Positions 54,650-63,081 of a DNA stretch of 64,000 bases are shown in pieces (position 1 is the first letter of the stretch; every line of letters begins with the position of its first letter). The position numbers and the translations under genes are program-made. The notes beneath the pieces are model-generated. The model did no database searches and was not told the origin of the DNA. It was given only the letters and a program-made list of their open reading frames with translations. Source of the DNA: Herbaspirillum sp. DW155 (GTDB lineage: Bacteria > Pseudomonadota > Gammaproteobacteria > Burkholderiales > Burkholderiaceae_D); NCBI RefSeq assembly GCF_037076565.1, contig NZ_AP029028.1:3038001-3102000 (forward strand), written 5' to 3'.

Positions 54650-55417
54650 TCAGTGACCGAGATAGACATCGATCACCTTGGGATCGGACTGCACCTTCTC
54701 CATGCTGCCTTCGGCCAGGATTTTTCCCTGGTGCAGCACGGTGACCTTGTGCGCGATGCTCTTGACGAAATCCATGTCGTGCTCGATCACCACCACCGAA
54801 CGGCCCTGGCTGATGCGGCCCAGCAGCTCGGCGGTCTTTTCGCGTTCGGACACGCTCATGCCGGCCACCGGTTCATCCAGCATCAGCAGCTCAGGCTCCT
54901 GCATCAGCAACATGCCGATTTCCAGCCACTGCTTCTGGCCGTGCGAGAGCAGGTCGGCTTGCGTATGCAGTTGTTCGTCCAGGAAAATTTCGGCGGCCAC
55001 CGCTTCCACACGCGCCACCACATCCGGCGAACGCTTGAAGGTCAGTGCGCCGAACACCTTGCGGCCGCGCGGGAAAGACATCTCCAGGTTCTCGAACACG
55101 GAGAGGTTTTCGTAGATGGAGGGCGTCTGGAACTTGCGCCCTACCCCGACCCGCACGATGGCGTGCTCGCTCATCCTGGTCAGTTCGTGGTTGTTGAACT
55201 TGATGCTGCCGGAGGTGGCGCGGGTCTTGCCGCAGATCAGATCCAGCACCGTGGTCTTGCCCGCACCGTTGGGACCGATCACCACGCGCACCTCATTGCG
55301 CTGCACGTAGAGATTGAGCTTGTCGACCGCCTTGAATCCGTCGAACGAGACGGTCAGGTCTTCGATGGCCAGGACCGGGTGGGCATCCGATTCGAAACCG
55401 ATGGGGTTCTCGCTCAT
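54650..55417 (-). CDS. urtD: Urea/short-chain amide ABC transporter ATP-binding protein UrtD
   Basis: This is a 255-residue LivG/UrtD-type ATPase with Walker A GPNGAGKTT near 49-57, signature LSHGQKQWLEIGMLL, and Walker B LLMLDEPVAGMS. The SHGQKQWLEIG signature is characteristic of UrtD. Its ATG overlaps the urtC stop by four bases. Confidence 0.93.
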   Translation of the reverse strand: MSENPIGFESDAHPVLAIEDLTVSFDGFKAVDKLNLYVQRNEVRVVIGPNGAGKTTVLDLICGKTRATSGSIKFNNHELTRMSEHAIVRVGVGRKFQTPSIYENLSVFENLEMSFPRGRKVFGALTFKRSPDVVARVEAVAAEIFLDEQLHTQADLLSHGQKQWLEIGMLLMQEPELLMLDEPVAGMSVSEREKTAELLGRISQGRSVVVIEHDMDFVKSIAHKVTVLHQGKILAEGSMEKVQSDPKVIDVYLGH

Positions 55418-56619
55418 TTGCTGGCCTCCAGGGTCGCGCCGGGCTCGACGCCATCGCGCTTGGGTTCAGGGGTGGATGGTCGGGACGCCGGCTTGGCGGC
55501 TTGCGCAACAACGGGCGCGGCCGGTGGGGATTCACCGCGCATCCTGGCCATCAGGCGCTTGCCCTGGGTCTGCCAGAGACCGGCCAGGCCATTGGGGAAA
55601 TACATCACCACTGCGATGAAGAGACCGCCCATCAGGAACAGCCACAGTTCGGGGAAGGTTTCCGAGAAATACGTCTTGCCGAAGTTCACCAGCAGCGTTC
55701 CATACACCGCACCCAAGAGCGACATGCGGCCACCCACTGCAGCAAAGATCACCATTTCGATGGACGGCACGATCCCCACGAAGGACGGCGACATGAAACC
55801 CACCTGCAGCGTGAACATGGCCCCGCCGATGGCCGAGAACATGGCCGCCGCGCAGAAGACGAAGACCTTGAAGCTGGCCACGTCATAGCCCGAGAAGCGC
55901 ACCCGTTCTTCCTTGTCGCGCATGGCCACCAGCAACCGGCCCAGCTTGGAACCCAGCACATAGCGGCCGAACAGGATGCAGCCAAACAGCAGACCGGCAT
56001 TGACGAAGTACAAGACCAGCTTGGCGTGGTCGGTGCGGATATCCCAGCCCATCAGGGTCTTCAGGTCAGTGATGCCGTTCACACCGCCGGTCAGGCCCTG
56101 CTGCCCGATGATGAGGATGGACAGGATCGCGGCGATGGCCTGCGTGACGATGGAGAAATACACGTCGCCCACGCGCCGCTTGAACATCGCCAGCCCGATC
56201 AGCATGGCCAGCAGGGTCGGCACCACCAGCACCGCAAGGATCGTGAAAGTAAAACTGTGGAACGGCTCCCACATGGCCGGCAAGGCGGTGAGCTGGTTCC
56301 AGTCCATGAAGTCGGGAATGCCGGGCGTGGACTGGATCTTGGTGCTGATGGGATCAGAGGCTTCGAGCTTGAGGAACATCGCCATGCAATAGCCACCCAG
56401 GCCGAAGAACACGCCCTGCCCCAGGCTCAGGATGCCGCCGTAACCCCAGCACAGCACCAGACCCACGGCGACGAAGGCATAGGACAGGTACTTGCCCACC
56501 AGATTGAGGCGGAACATGTCCAGCGTCAGCGGAAACACCACCAGCAGCAGCGCCGCCATCACCAGCAGGCCGAGCGCACCGGAGCGCCCGCCCAACAGTT
56601 TTTCATAGGCTGCATTCAT
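55414..56619 (-). CDS. urtC: Urea/short-chain amide ABC transporter permease UrtC
   Basis: This is a 401-residue LivM/UrtC-type permease with about ten membrane segments. GYGGILSLGQGVFFGLGGYCMAMFLKLE is the family motif near residue 60, and LLVAMRDKEERVRFSGYDVASFKVFVF and TLLVNFGKTYFSE are also typical. The C-terminal 50 residues are hydrophilic (Pro/Ala/Lys-rich). Two adjacent ATGs occur; the second (56619) has the better spacing to GAGG, and 56622 is the alternative. It lies between urtB and urtD. Confidence 0.92.
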   Translation of the reverse strand: MNAAYEKLLGGRSGALGLLVMAALLLVVFPLTLDMFRLNLVGKYLSYAFVAVGLVLCWGYGGILSLGQGVFFGLGGYCMAMFLKLEASDPISTKIQSTPGIPDFMDWNQLTALPAMWEPFHSFTFTILAVLVVPTLLAMLIGLAMFKRRVGDVYFSIVTQAIAAILSILIIGQQGLTGGVNGITDLKTLMGWDIRTDHAKLVLYFVNAGLLFGCILFGRYVLGSKLGRLLVAMRDKEERVRFSGYDVASFKVFVFCAAAMFSAIGGAMFTLQVGFMSPSFVGIVPSIEMVIFAAVGGRMSLLGAVYGTLLVNFGKTYFSETFPELWLFLMGGLFIAVVMYFPNGLAGLWQTQGKRLMARMRGESPPAAPVVAQAAKPASRPSTPEPKRDGVEPGATLEASK

Positions 56620-56662
56620 CATCGGACCTCGCACGTATTGTTTGATCTGTAGGAAGCGGCCA

Positions 56663-57580
56663 TCACTTGCGCACCTTCACCGAGAACAGCCCTTGCGGAC
56701 GCAGCATCAGGATCACGATCACCGCCGACAAGGTAAGCACCTTGGCCATGGAACCGGTCAGGAAGAACTCCGCCGTGGATTGGGTCTGGGCAATCGAGAA
56801 GGCCGAGGCGATGGTGCCGATCAGGCTTTGCGCGCCACCGAAGACCACCACCAGGAAGGTATCGACGATGTAGAGCGATCCGCTGGTCGGGCCGGTGGAA
56901 CCGATGGTGGTGAAGGCCGCACCGGCCACGCCGGCCACACCGCAACCCAGCGCGAAAGTGGTACGGTCCACCTTGCGGGTATTGATGCCCACCGCCCCGC
57001 TCATGACCCGGTTCTGCATCGTGGCACGTACCTGCAAGCCCCAACGCGAACGGAACAGCAGCACGAAGATGGCACCGGTCAGCAAGACCGTCAGGCCCAT
57101 CATGAAGAGACCGTTCAACGGGATGTCGATGGCGTCGGTAGGTTTGAAGGAACCCATCAGCCAGTCCGGCAAGGTGGCGCTGACTTCCTTGGCGCCGAAG
57201 ATGGAACGGAAGGTCTGCTGCATCGCCAGCGACAGGCCCCAGGTCGCCAGCAGCGTATCGAGCGGACGCTTGTAGAGGCGGCTGATGAGCAGCAGCTCGG
57301 TCAGGTAGCCCACGCCATACGCCACCGCAAAGGACAGCACGATGGCCGCGAAGAAATAGAACGGCTGCAGGGCCGGTGCATAGGTGGTGGTCAGGTGCGA
57401 CAGCAGGTAGGTGATGTAGGCACCGATGGTGAGGAATTCACCGTGGGCCATGTTGATCACCCCCATCTGCCCGAAGATGATAGCCAGGCCCAGCGCCATG
57501 AGCAGCAGCACGCAAAACACCGAGAGGCCATTGAAGCCCTGCATGGCGAAGATGGCGCCGAATTCGGATAGAGAAAACAT
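56663..57580 (-). CDS. urtB: Urea/short-chain amide ABC transporter permease UrtB
   Basis: This is a 305-residue LivH/UrtB-type permease with about eight membrane helices. ALGLAIIFGQMGVINMAHGEFLTIGAYITYL and TLLATWGLSLAMQQTFRSIFGA are family blocks. The start MFSLSEFGAIFAMQGFNG at 57580 is chosen because GGGAG precedes it and the hydrophobic domain follows. It is separated from the binding-protein gene urtA by 289 bp that contain a REP-type inverted repeat. Confidence 0.92.
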   Translation of the reverse strand: MFSLSEFGAIFAMQGFNGLSVFCVLLLMALGLAIIFGQMGVINMAHGEFLTIGAYITYLLSHLTTTYAPALQPFYFFAAIVLSFAVAYGVGYLTELLLISRLYKRPLDTLLATWGLSLAMQQTFRSIFGAKEVSATLPDWLMGSFKPTDAIDIPLNGLFMMGLTVLLTGAIFVLLFRSRWGLQVRATMQNRVMSGAVGINTRKVDRTTFALGCGVAGVAGAAFTTIGSTGPTSGSLYIVDTFLVVVFGGAQSLIGTIASAFSIAQTQSTAEFFLTGSMAKVLTLSAVIVILMLRPQGLFSVKVRK

Positions 57581-57719
57581 GTTGACTCCCGACGGGGCAG
57601 AGTTGGAGAGAAGAAGGAGCGGCAGCGCCCGCATGTCACAACAGACGCCACCGCTTTGCTGCACGAAGAATCATGCAAGCCACGACCGCTTGGACTGACA
57701 TCGCGAAATCACACGCCTG

Positions 57720-57838
57720 CCGTTCGGACTGAGTAGCGGCACCAGCCGCGTATCGAAGACGAGAGAATGACCTGCTCCTTCATCAAGCTCAGGAACGCCT
57801 TCGATACGGCCCTGCGGACCTGCTCAGGACGACCGGGA
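57720..57838. repeat. Inverted pair of REP-like elements between urtA and urtB
   Basis: Two related copies of about 40 bp lie in opposite orientation: the reverse copy at 57720-57760 and the forward copy at 57797-57838. Read in the same direction both contain CTTCGATACG, a GC-rich variable middle, CTCAG and CGA-CGG. This is the layout of palindromic intergenic REP pairs. In the urt mRNA they would fold into strong stems 3' of urtA. Confidence 0.7.
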
Positions 57839-57869
57839 TGCGACGATTCCGCCCAGTTGCCGGACCGCC

Positions 57870-59126
57870 TTACTGGTAGCCCTTGGGGAAGGGATTCGGC
57901 TCGATCAGCTCGGACTCGTAGACCACCTTGAACTGGCCATCCTTCTGGGCTTCACCGATGCGGGTCTTGCTCCACAGGTGATGGTTTTCGTGGACCTTGA
58001 CGTAGCCTTCCGGTGCGGTCTTGAGTTCGATGCCGGGCGAAGCGGCCACCACCTTGTCGACGTCGAAGCTGCCGGCCTTTTCCACCGCAGCCTTCCACAG
58101 CCAGGGGCCGAGGTAGGCTGCCTGGGTGACGTCACCGATGACCGAATTGGCACCGAACTTGGCCTTGAACTCGGCCACGAATCTCTTGTTGTTGGGGTTG
58201 TCCAGGCTCTGGAAATACTTCATTGAGGCGAAGAACCCTTCCACGTTCTCGCCGCCGATGCCCAGCATTTCATCCTCGGTCACCGAGATGGTCAGCAGGT
58301 TCTGGGTCTTGGCGGTCACGCCGGCGGCCTTCAACTGCTTGTAGAAGGCCACGTTGGAGCCGCCCACCACGTCGGCAAAGATCACGTCCGGCTTCTTGAG
58401 CTTGATCTTGTTGATGAGCGAACCGAACTGGGTATTGCCCAGCGGGTAGTACTCCTCGCCCACCACCGAACCCTTGAGCACGTTTTCGATGTGCTTGCGG
58501 GCGATCTTGTTGGAGGTGCGCGGCCAGATGTAGTCCGAGCCGACCAGGAAGAAGGTCTTGGCCTTCTTTTCCTTGGCCACCCAGTTCAGGCCCGCCAGCA
58601 CCTGTTGCGTCGCCTCCTGCCCGGTATAGAACACGTTCTTGGATTGCTCCAGACCTTCGTAGAAGGTCGGGTAGTACAGCAGGCCGTTGTCCTTCTCGAA
58701 CACCGGCAGCACCGCCTTGCGCGAAGCCGAGGTCCAGCAGCCGAAGACGGCTGCCACGCGGTCGTTCTCCAACAGCTTCTTGGCCTTCTCGGCGAAGGTC
58801 GGCCAGTCGCTGGCACCGTCTTCCTGAATGATCTTGATCTTGCGGCCGAGGATGCCGCCCATCGCATTGATCTGGTCGATGGCCAGGCGTTCAGCCTGGA
58901 TCGAACCGGTCTCGCTGATGGCCATCGTGCCCGTGGCCGAGTGCAGCTGGCCCACCGTGACTTCGGTATCGGTGATGGCCAGCTTGGTGGTATTGACCTT
59001 GGCGGTCGGATACTGCTGGGCCGAGGCCATGCCCGGCAGGGCCGCTGCTGCCGCACCGGCAGCCAGGCCCATCAGGATCTTGCGGCGCGGGAACGAGGGA
59101 GGATTGGAAGACGAGGAATGCGACAT
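57870..59126 (-). CDS. urtA: Urea/short-chain amide ABC transporter substrate-binding protein UrtA
   Basis: This is a 418-residue periplasmic binding protein of the amide/urea branch (UrtA/FmdD/AmiC-like fold). A twin-arginine-like signal (SFPRRKILMGLAAGAAAAALPGMASAQQ) starts it. VTVGQLHSATGTMAISETGSIQAERLAIDQINAMGGILGR is the family hallmark; FGCWTSASRKAVLPVFEKDNGLLYYPTFYEGLE forms part of the ligand site. AAGGAG precedes the ATG at 59126. It is first in the operon urtA-urtB-urtC-urtD-urtE-amiE-fmdA-fmdB. The presence of two amidase genes suggests amides rather than, or as well as, urea as substrate. Confidence 0.94.
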   Translation of the reverse strand: MSHSSSSNPPSFPRRKILMGLAAGAAAAALPGMASAQQYPTAKVNTTKLAITDTEVTVGQLHSATGTMAISETGSIQAERLAIDQINAMGGILGRKIKIIQEDGASDWPTFAEKAKKLLENDRVAAVFGCWTSASRKAVLPVFEKDNGLLYYPTFYEGLEQSKNVFYTGQEATQQVLAGLNWVAKEKKAKTFFLVGSDYIWPRTSNKIARKHIENVLKGSVVGEEYYPLGNTQFGSLINKIKLKKPDVIFADVVGGSNVAFYKQLKAAGVTAKTQNLLTISVTEDEMLGIGGENVEGFFASMKYFQSLDNPNNKRFVAEFKAKFGANSVIGDVTQAAYLGPWLWKAAVEKAGSFDVDKVVAASPGIELKTAPEGYVKVHENHHLWSKTRIGEAQKDGQFKVVYESELIEPNPFPKGYQ

Positions 59127-59304
59127 GCGGTACTCCTTTCGGGCGTTGTTGTTGGATTCGGTCTGGGCCATCGTGGCGTCATGCAAGCGATGAAACGAAG
59201 GCCGCGGCGAGGTACTACCCGCAAGGTGAGAGAGATGCGCACCGCACCTGCCGTCTGCCCTTCGTTCTGGGACGCAGAATAGGTTCGCCGGTGCAGCGCA
59301 ACAA

Positions 59305-59320
59305 TACGTTGTTTGACGTA
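59305..59320. promoter_or_regulatory. Putative operator A in the amide operon/sensor intergenic region
   Basis: TACGTTGTTTGACGTA is an imperfect palindrome followed by AGCCCTC. It is a near copy of operator B, 173 bp away in the same orientation, and lies 179 bp upstream of urtA. The rest of the 502-bp intergenic region shows no gene and no clear promoter pair. Confidence 0.65.
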
Positions 59321-59477
59321 AGCCCTCTGCTGGTGCGGGATACCGGCCTGCACAGCTTTCGCCCACGGCCTGCCTGCTGTTGGTGCGCACTGCCGGCGCA
59401 CGGCGTCGGGATGCAGCGACGGCGCTTGCAAAGGCCGCTACGTTTTGGTGAATTCTCATGCGATGCCATGCGGCATC

Positions 59478-59493
59478 TACGTCATTTGACGTA
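59478..59493. promoter_or_regulatory. Putative operator B in the amide operon/sensor intergenic region
   Basis: TACGTCATTTGACGTA is a perfect palindrome (seven-bp arms, TT centre), followed by TGCCCTC as in operator A. It ends 135 bp before the kinase start. A LuxR-type response regulator encoded downstream is the likely binder. Confidence 0.7.
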
Positions 59494-59628
59494 TGCCCTC
59501 CCGCTGCGAATGGTTTGAAAATTGCTTGACCATAAACACGAGCAGCGCAGAGCGTGTGCGCCGCAACGAGCCTGACAAGGCACTGACGACAACGACCCTT
59601 CGGATCCCTGACCTCACCAAGAGCCAAC

Positions 59629-62600
59629 GTGACCCTTCCCGCCACACAACGCATCGTCAAGGTCCGGCGCGACTACAACACCTGGGTCGCCAACGAGACC
59701 CTGGAAGACTACGCGCTGCGCTATACGCCGCTGTCCTTCCGCCGCTGGTCCGAATTCCGCCTGGCCAACACGGCCCTGGGCGCGACCTCCTTCCTGGCGC
59801 TGGAAGCCATCAGCGGTGCCATCACTCTGAGCTACGGCTTCACCAATGCCTTCTGGGCCATCGTGTGCGTGATGGTCTTGTTCTTCGCCACCGGCCTGCC
59901 CATCAGCTACTACGCCGCCCGCTACGGCGTGGACATGGACCTGCTCACGCGCGGCGCCGGCTTCGGCTACATCGGCTCGACCATTACCTCGCTGATCTAT
60001 GCCAGCTTCACCTTCATCTTCTTCGCGCTGGAAGCGGCCATCATGGCGCAAGCCATCGAGATCTATTTCGGCCTGCCGCTGGTGTATGGCTACGTGCTCT
60101 GTTCGCTCATCATCATTCCCATGGTGGCTTACGGCATCACCCTCATCAACCGACTGCAGATGTGGACCCAGCCACTGTGGCTGGTGCTGCTGGTGCTGCC
60201 CTATGCCTGCGTGCTGTACAAGGAACCGGAAGCGCTGTCCAACCTGGTGAGCTTTGCCGGCCGGGCCGAGGAAGGCAGCTCCTTCAATCTCACGCTCTTC
60301 GGCGCGGCGGCCACTGTGGCCTTCTCGCTGATCGCACAAGTGGGCGAACAGGTCGACTTCCTGCGCTTTTTGCCGCAGAAGACCGCCGCCAATCGCGGCC
60401 GCTGGTGGAGCGCACTGTTGCTGGCCGGCCCCGGCTGGATCCTGCTGGGCGGCGCCAAGATGCTGGGCGGCACGCTGCTGGCCTTTCTCGCCATCCAGCA
60501 TGAGGTGCCGATGGCGCGCGCCGTGGAGCCGACGCAGATGTACCTGATCGGCTACCAGTACGTGTTCGGCAATCCGGCCTTCGCACTGGGGGCGGTGGTG
60601 CTGTTCGTGGTGGTCTCGCAGATCAAGATCAACGTCACCAATGCCTATGCCGGTTCGCTGGCCTGGTCCAATTTCTTTGCGCGCCTCACGCACAGCCATC
60701 CGGGCCGGGTAGTGTGGCTGGTCTTCAATGTGCTGATTGCCGTGCTGCTGATGGAACTGGGCGTCTTCAATGCGCTGGAACACGTGCTGGCGCTCTACAG
60801 TCTGGTGGCCATTTCATGGATCGGCGCGGTGGTGGCCGATCTGGTCATCAACAAGCCGCTGCGCCTGAGCCCGGCGCACATCGAATTCAAGCGCGCCCAC
60901 CTGTATGACGTGAACCCGGTCGGAGTGGGCTCGATGGCCATCGCCACCCTGCTCTCCACGCTGGCCATGTCAGGCGTGATGGGCAAGACGATCGCAGCGA
61001 TGGCCCCCTTCATCGCATTGGGCACGGCGCTGGTGACGGCGCCCCTGATCGCGCTGGCCACCGGCAGCCGCTACTACATCGCCCGCCGCGATACGCTGTC
61101 CGAACAGAACTATCGGCCTGTCACCCCCGGCCAGGCGCATCCGGTACTGGACTGCGTGATCTGCGGCAATGCCTTTGAAACGCCGGACATGGCGCACTGT
61201 CCGGCCTACCAGGGTGCCATCTGTTCGCTGTGCTGTTCGCTGGATGCGCGCTGCAAGGACCGTTGCAAGACACCGCGCGCAAGGCTGCCCAATCAGATCC
61301 TGCACACCCTGCGCCAGCTGATCCCGGCGCGCTTTGCGGTCAAGCTCAATACCCGCCTCGGGCATTACCTGAGCGTGTTCGGCCTGCTGGCGGGTGGCCT
61401 GGCGATTGTGTTGTGGATGCTGTATTTCCAGCAGATGGCCGATCTCTCCGGACTGACGCTCTCGGCCCCCGACTCGCTGCGGGGCGTCTTCATCAAGCTG
61501 TTCTGTCTTTTGCTGGTGGTGGTGGGCGTCGGTGCCTGGTGGCTGGTGCTGACCAACGAAAGCCGCGCCGTGGCCCAGGAGGAATCGGAACGCCAGACCA
61601 ATCTGTTGCTACAGGAAATCGAAGCCCACAAGCAGACCGACGCCGAACTGCAGCGCGCCAAGGAAGCGGCCGAATCCGCCAACCTGGCCAAGAGCCGTTT
61701 CGTGGCCGGCATGAGCCATGAATTGCGCACGCCCTTGAACAGCATCCTCGGCTACGCGCAGATCCTGCACGTAGACGCCACCATTCCACCGGCCCGCAAG
61801 GAAGCCATCGCCATCATCCGTCGCAGCGGCGAACACCTGCTGAGCCTGATCGACGGCCTGCTCGACATCGCCAAGATCGAAGCCGGCAAGATGCGCCTGG
61901 CCTCCGACGAACTGGCGCTGGAAGCCTTCCTGGAACAGATCGTCGGCATGTTCGCGCCGCAGGCCGAACAGAAGGGATTGCAGTTCCGTTTCGAGAAGAG
62001 CGGCCGCCTGCCACAGATCGTGCACGCCGACCAGAAGCGGCTGCGCCAGATCCTCATCAACCTGCTGGGCAATGCGGTGAAATTCACCGACCACGGCGGC
62101 GTCACGCTCAAGCTGCGCTATGCGCGCGAGATCGCGTATTTCGATGTGATCGACACCGGCATCGGCATTGCCGACGAGGACCTGGAACGCATCTTCCTGC
62201 CCTTCGAGCGCAGCAGTGCGGCCAATCTGCGCGAAGATATCGGCACCGGGCTGGGCCTGGCCATCAGCCGCATGCTGGTGCACATCATGGGCGGCGAACT
62301 GAGCGTGCAGAGCCGGGTCGGCCAGGGCAGCAGCTTCCATTTGAAGATCTACCTGCCCGAGGTCCACGTACCGCGTCCACGGCTCAAGCTCGAAGACCAG
62401 ATGTCCGGTTACACCGGTCCCTCGCGCCACATCCTGATCGTGGATGACCAGGCTTCGCAACGGCGCCTGCTCAAGGACATGCTCATTCCCCTGGGATTTG
62501 CGGTGAGCGAAGCCGACAGCGGCCTGGCCTGCATGGAGCGGCTGGGACAGCAGGTACCGGATCTGCTCTTGCTGGACATCGCCATGCCGCAGATGGATGG

Positions 62601-63081
62601 CTGGAGCGTGGCGCGCGCCATCCGTGCGCGCGGGCTCACGCAACTGCCCATCCTGCTGGTCTCGGCCAATGCCTTCGAGAATCTGCATGAGCGCAACGAA
62701 CCGCCGCTGGTGAACGACTTCGTGGTCAAGCCGGTGTCGTACAACGAATTGCTGCTCAAGATCAGGCAGCATCTGCAACTGGATTGGGTGGCGACGGCCG
62801 AACCCGCTGCACAAGCGGCCATGGTACAGACGCCCTCCACTCCAGCAGCACAACCTCTGATGCTGGTGCCCGCGCAAGACAAGCTGGCCACCCTGCTGGA
62901 ACTGGGCAGCATCGGCTATGCCAAGGAAATCCTGCGCCAGCTCGACGCCATGGAGCGCCAGCACCCCGCTTACCTGCCCTTCACCACCGAGCTGCGGCAA
63001 CTGGTCAAGCAATTCCGATTGAATGAATACGTCACCCGCATCAAGGAGCTGATCCGACATGATCTCAACGACGTTCGATAG
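59629..63081 (+). CDS. NCS1-type permease fused to a hybrid sensor histidine kinase
   Basis: This is an 1150-residue membrane protein. Residues 1 to about 500 form a transporter-like domain of the NCS1 (cytosine/purine/hydantoin) family, with roughly twelve hydrophobic segments and RRDYNTWVANETLEDYALRYTP at the start. A segment near 509-545 holds about nine cysteines (CVIC, then AHC, CSLCC, C, C). Two more membrane helices lie near 577-600 and 620-642, then a coiled coil. The HisKA box MSHELRTPLNSILGY has H697; ATP-binding motifs are NLLGNAVKFTD, DTGIGIADED and GTGLGLAISRM; a receiver has D983 in LLDIAMPQMDGW. The last 80 residues are helical, without an Hpt histidine motif. The GTG start is poorly marked. 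The protein is divergent from urtA and overlaps the next gene, so it probably senses an amide, urea or related compound and controls the operon. Confidence 0.9.
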   Translation: MTLPATQRIVKVRRDYNTWVANETLEDYALRYTPLSFRRWSEFRLANTALGATSFLALEAISGAITLSYGFTNAFWAIVCVMVLFFATGLPISYYAARYGVDMDLLTRGAGFGYIGSTITSLIYASFTFIFFALEAAIMAQAIEIYFGLPLVYGYVLCSLIIIPMVAYGITLINRLQMWTQPLWLVLLVLPYACVLYKEPEALSNLVSFAGRAEEGSSFNLTLFGAAATVAFSLIAQVGEQVDFLRFLPQKTAANRGRWWSALLLAGPGWILLGGAKMLGGTLLAFLAIQHEVPMARAVEPTQMYLIGYQYVFGNPAFALGAVVLFVVVSQIKINVTNAYAGSLAWSNFFARLTHSHPGRVVWLVFNVLIAVLLMELGVFNALEHVLALYSLVAISWIGAVVADLVINKPLRLSPAHIEFKRAHLYDVNPVGVGSMAIATLLSTLAMSGVMGKTIAAMAPFIALGTALVTAPLIALATGSRYYIARRDTLSEQNYRPVTPGQAHPVLDCVICGNAFETPDMAHCPAYQGAICSLCCSLDARCKDRCKTPRARLPNQILHTLRQLIPARFAVKLNTRLGHYLSVFGLLAGGLAIVLWMLYFQQMADLSGLTLSAPDSLRGVFIKLFCLLLVVVGVGAWWLVLTNESRAVAQEESERQTNLLLQEIEAHKQTDAELQRAKEAAESANLAKSRFVAGMSHELRTPLNSILGYAQILHVDATIPPARKEAIAIIRRSGEHLLSLIDGLLDIAKIEAGKMRLASDELALEAFLEQIVGMFAPQAEQKGLQFRFEKSGRLPQIVHADQKRLRQILINLLGNAVKFTDHGGVTLKLRYAREIAYFDVIDTGIGIADEDLERIFLPFERSSAANLREDIGTGLGLAISRMLVHIMGGELSVQSRVGQGSSFHLKIYLPEVHVPRPRLKLEDQMSGYTGPSRHILIVDDQASQRRLLKDMLIPLGFAVSEADSGLACMERLGQQVPDLLLLDIAMPQMDGWSVARAIRARGLTQLPILLVSANAFENLHERNEPPLVNDFVVKPVSYNELLLKIRQHLQLDWVATAEPAAQAAMVQTPSTPAAQPLMLVPAQDKLATLLELGSIGYAKEILRQLDAMERQHPAYLPFTTELRQLVKQFRLNEYVTRIKELIRHDLNDVR

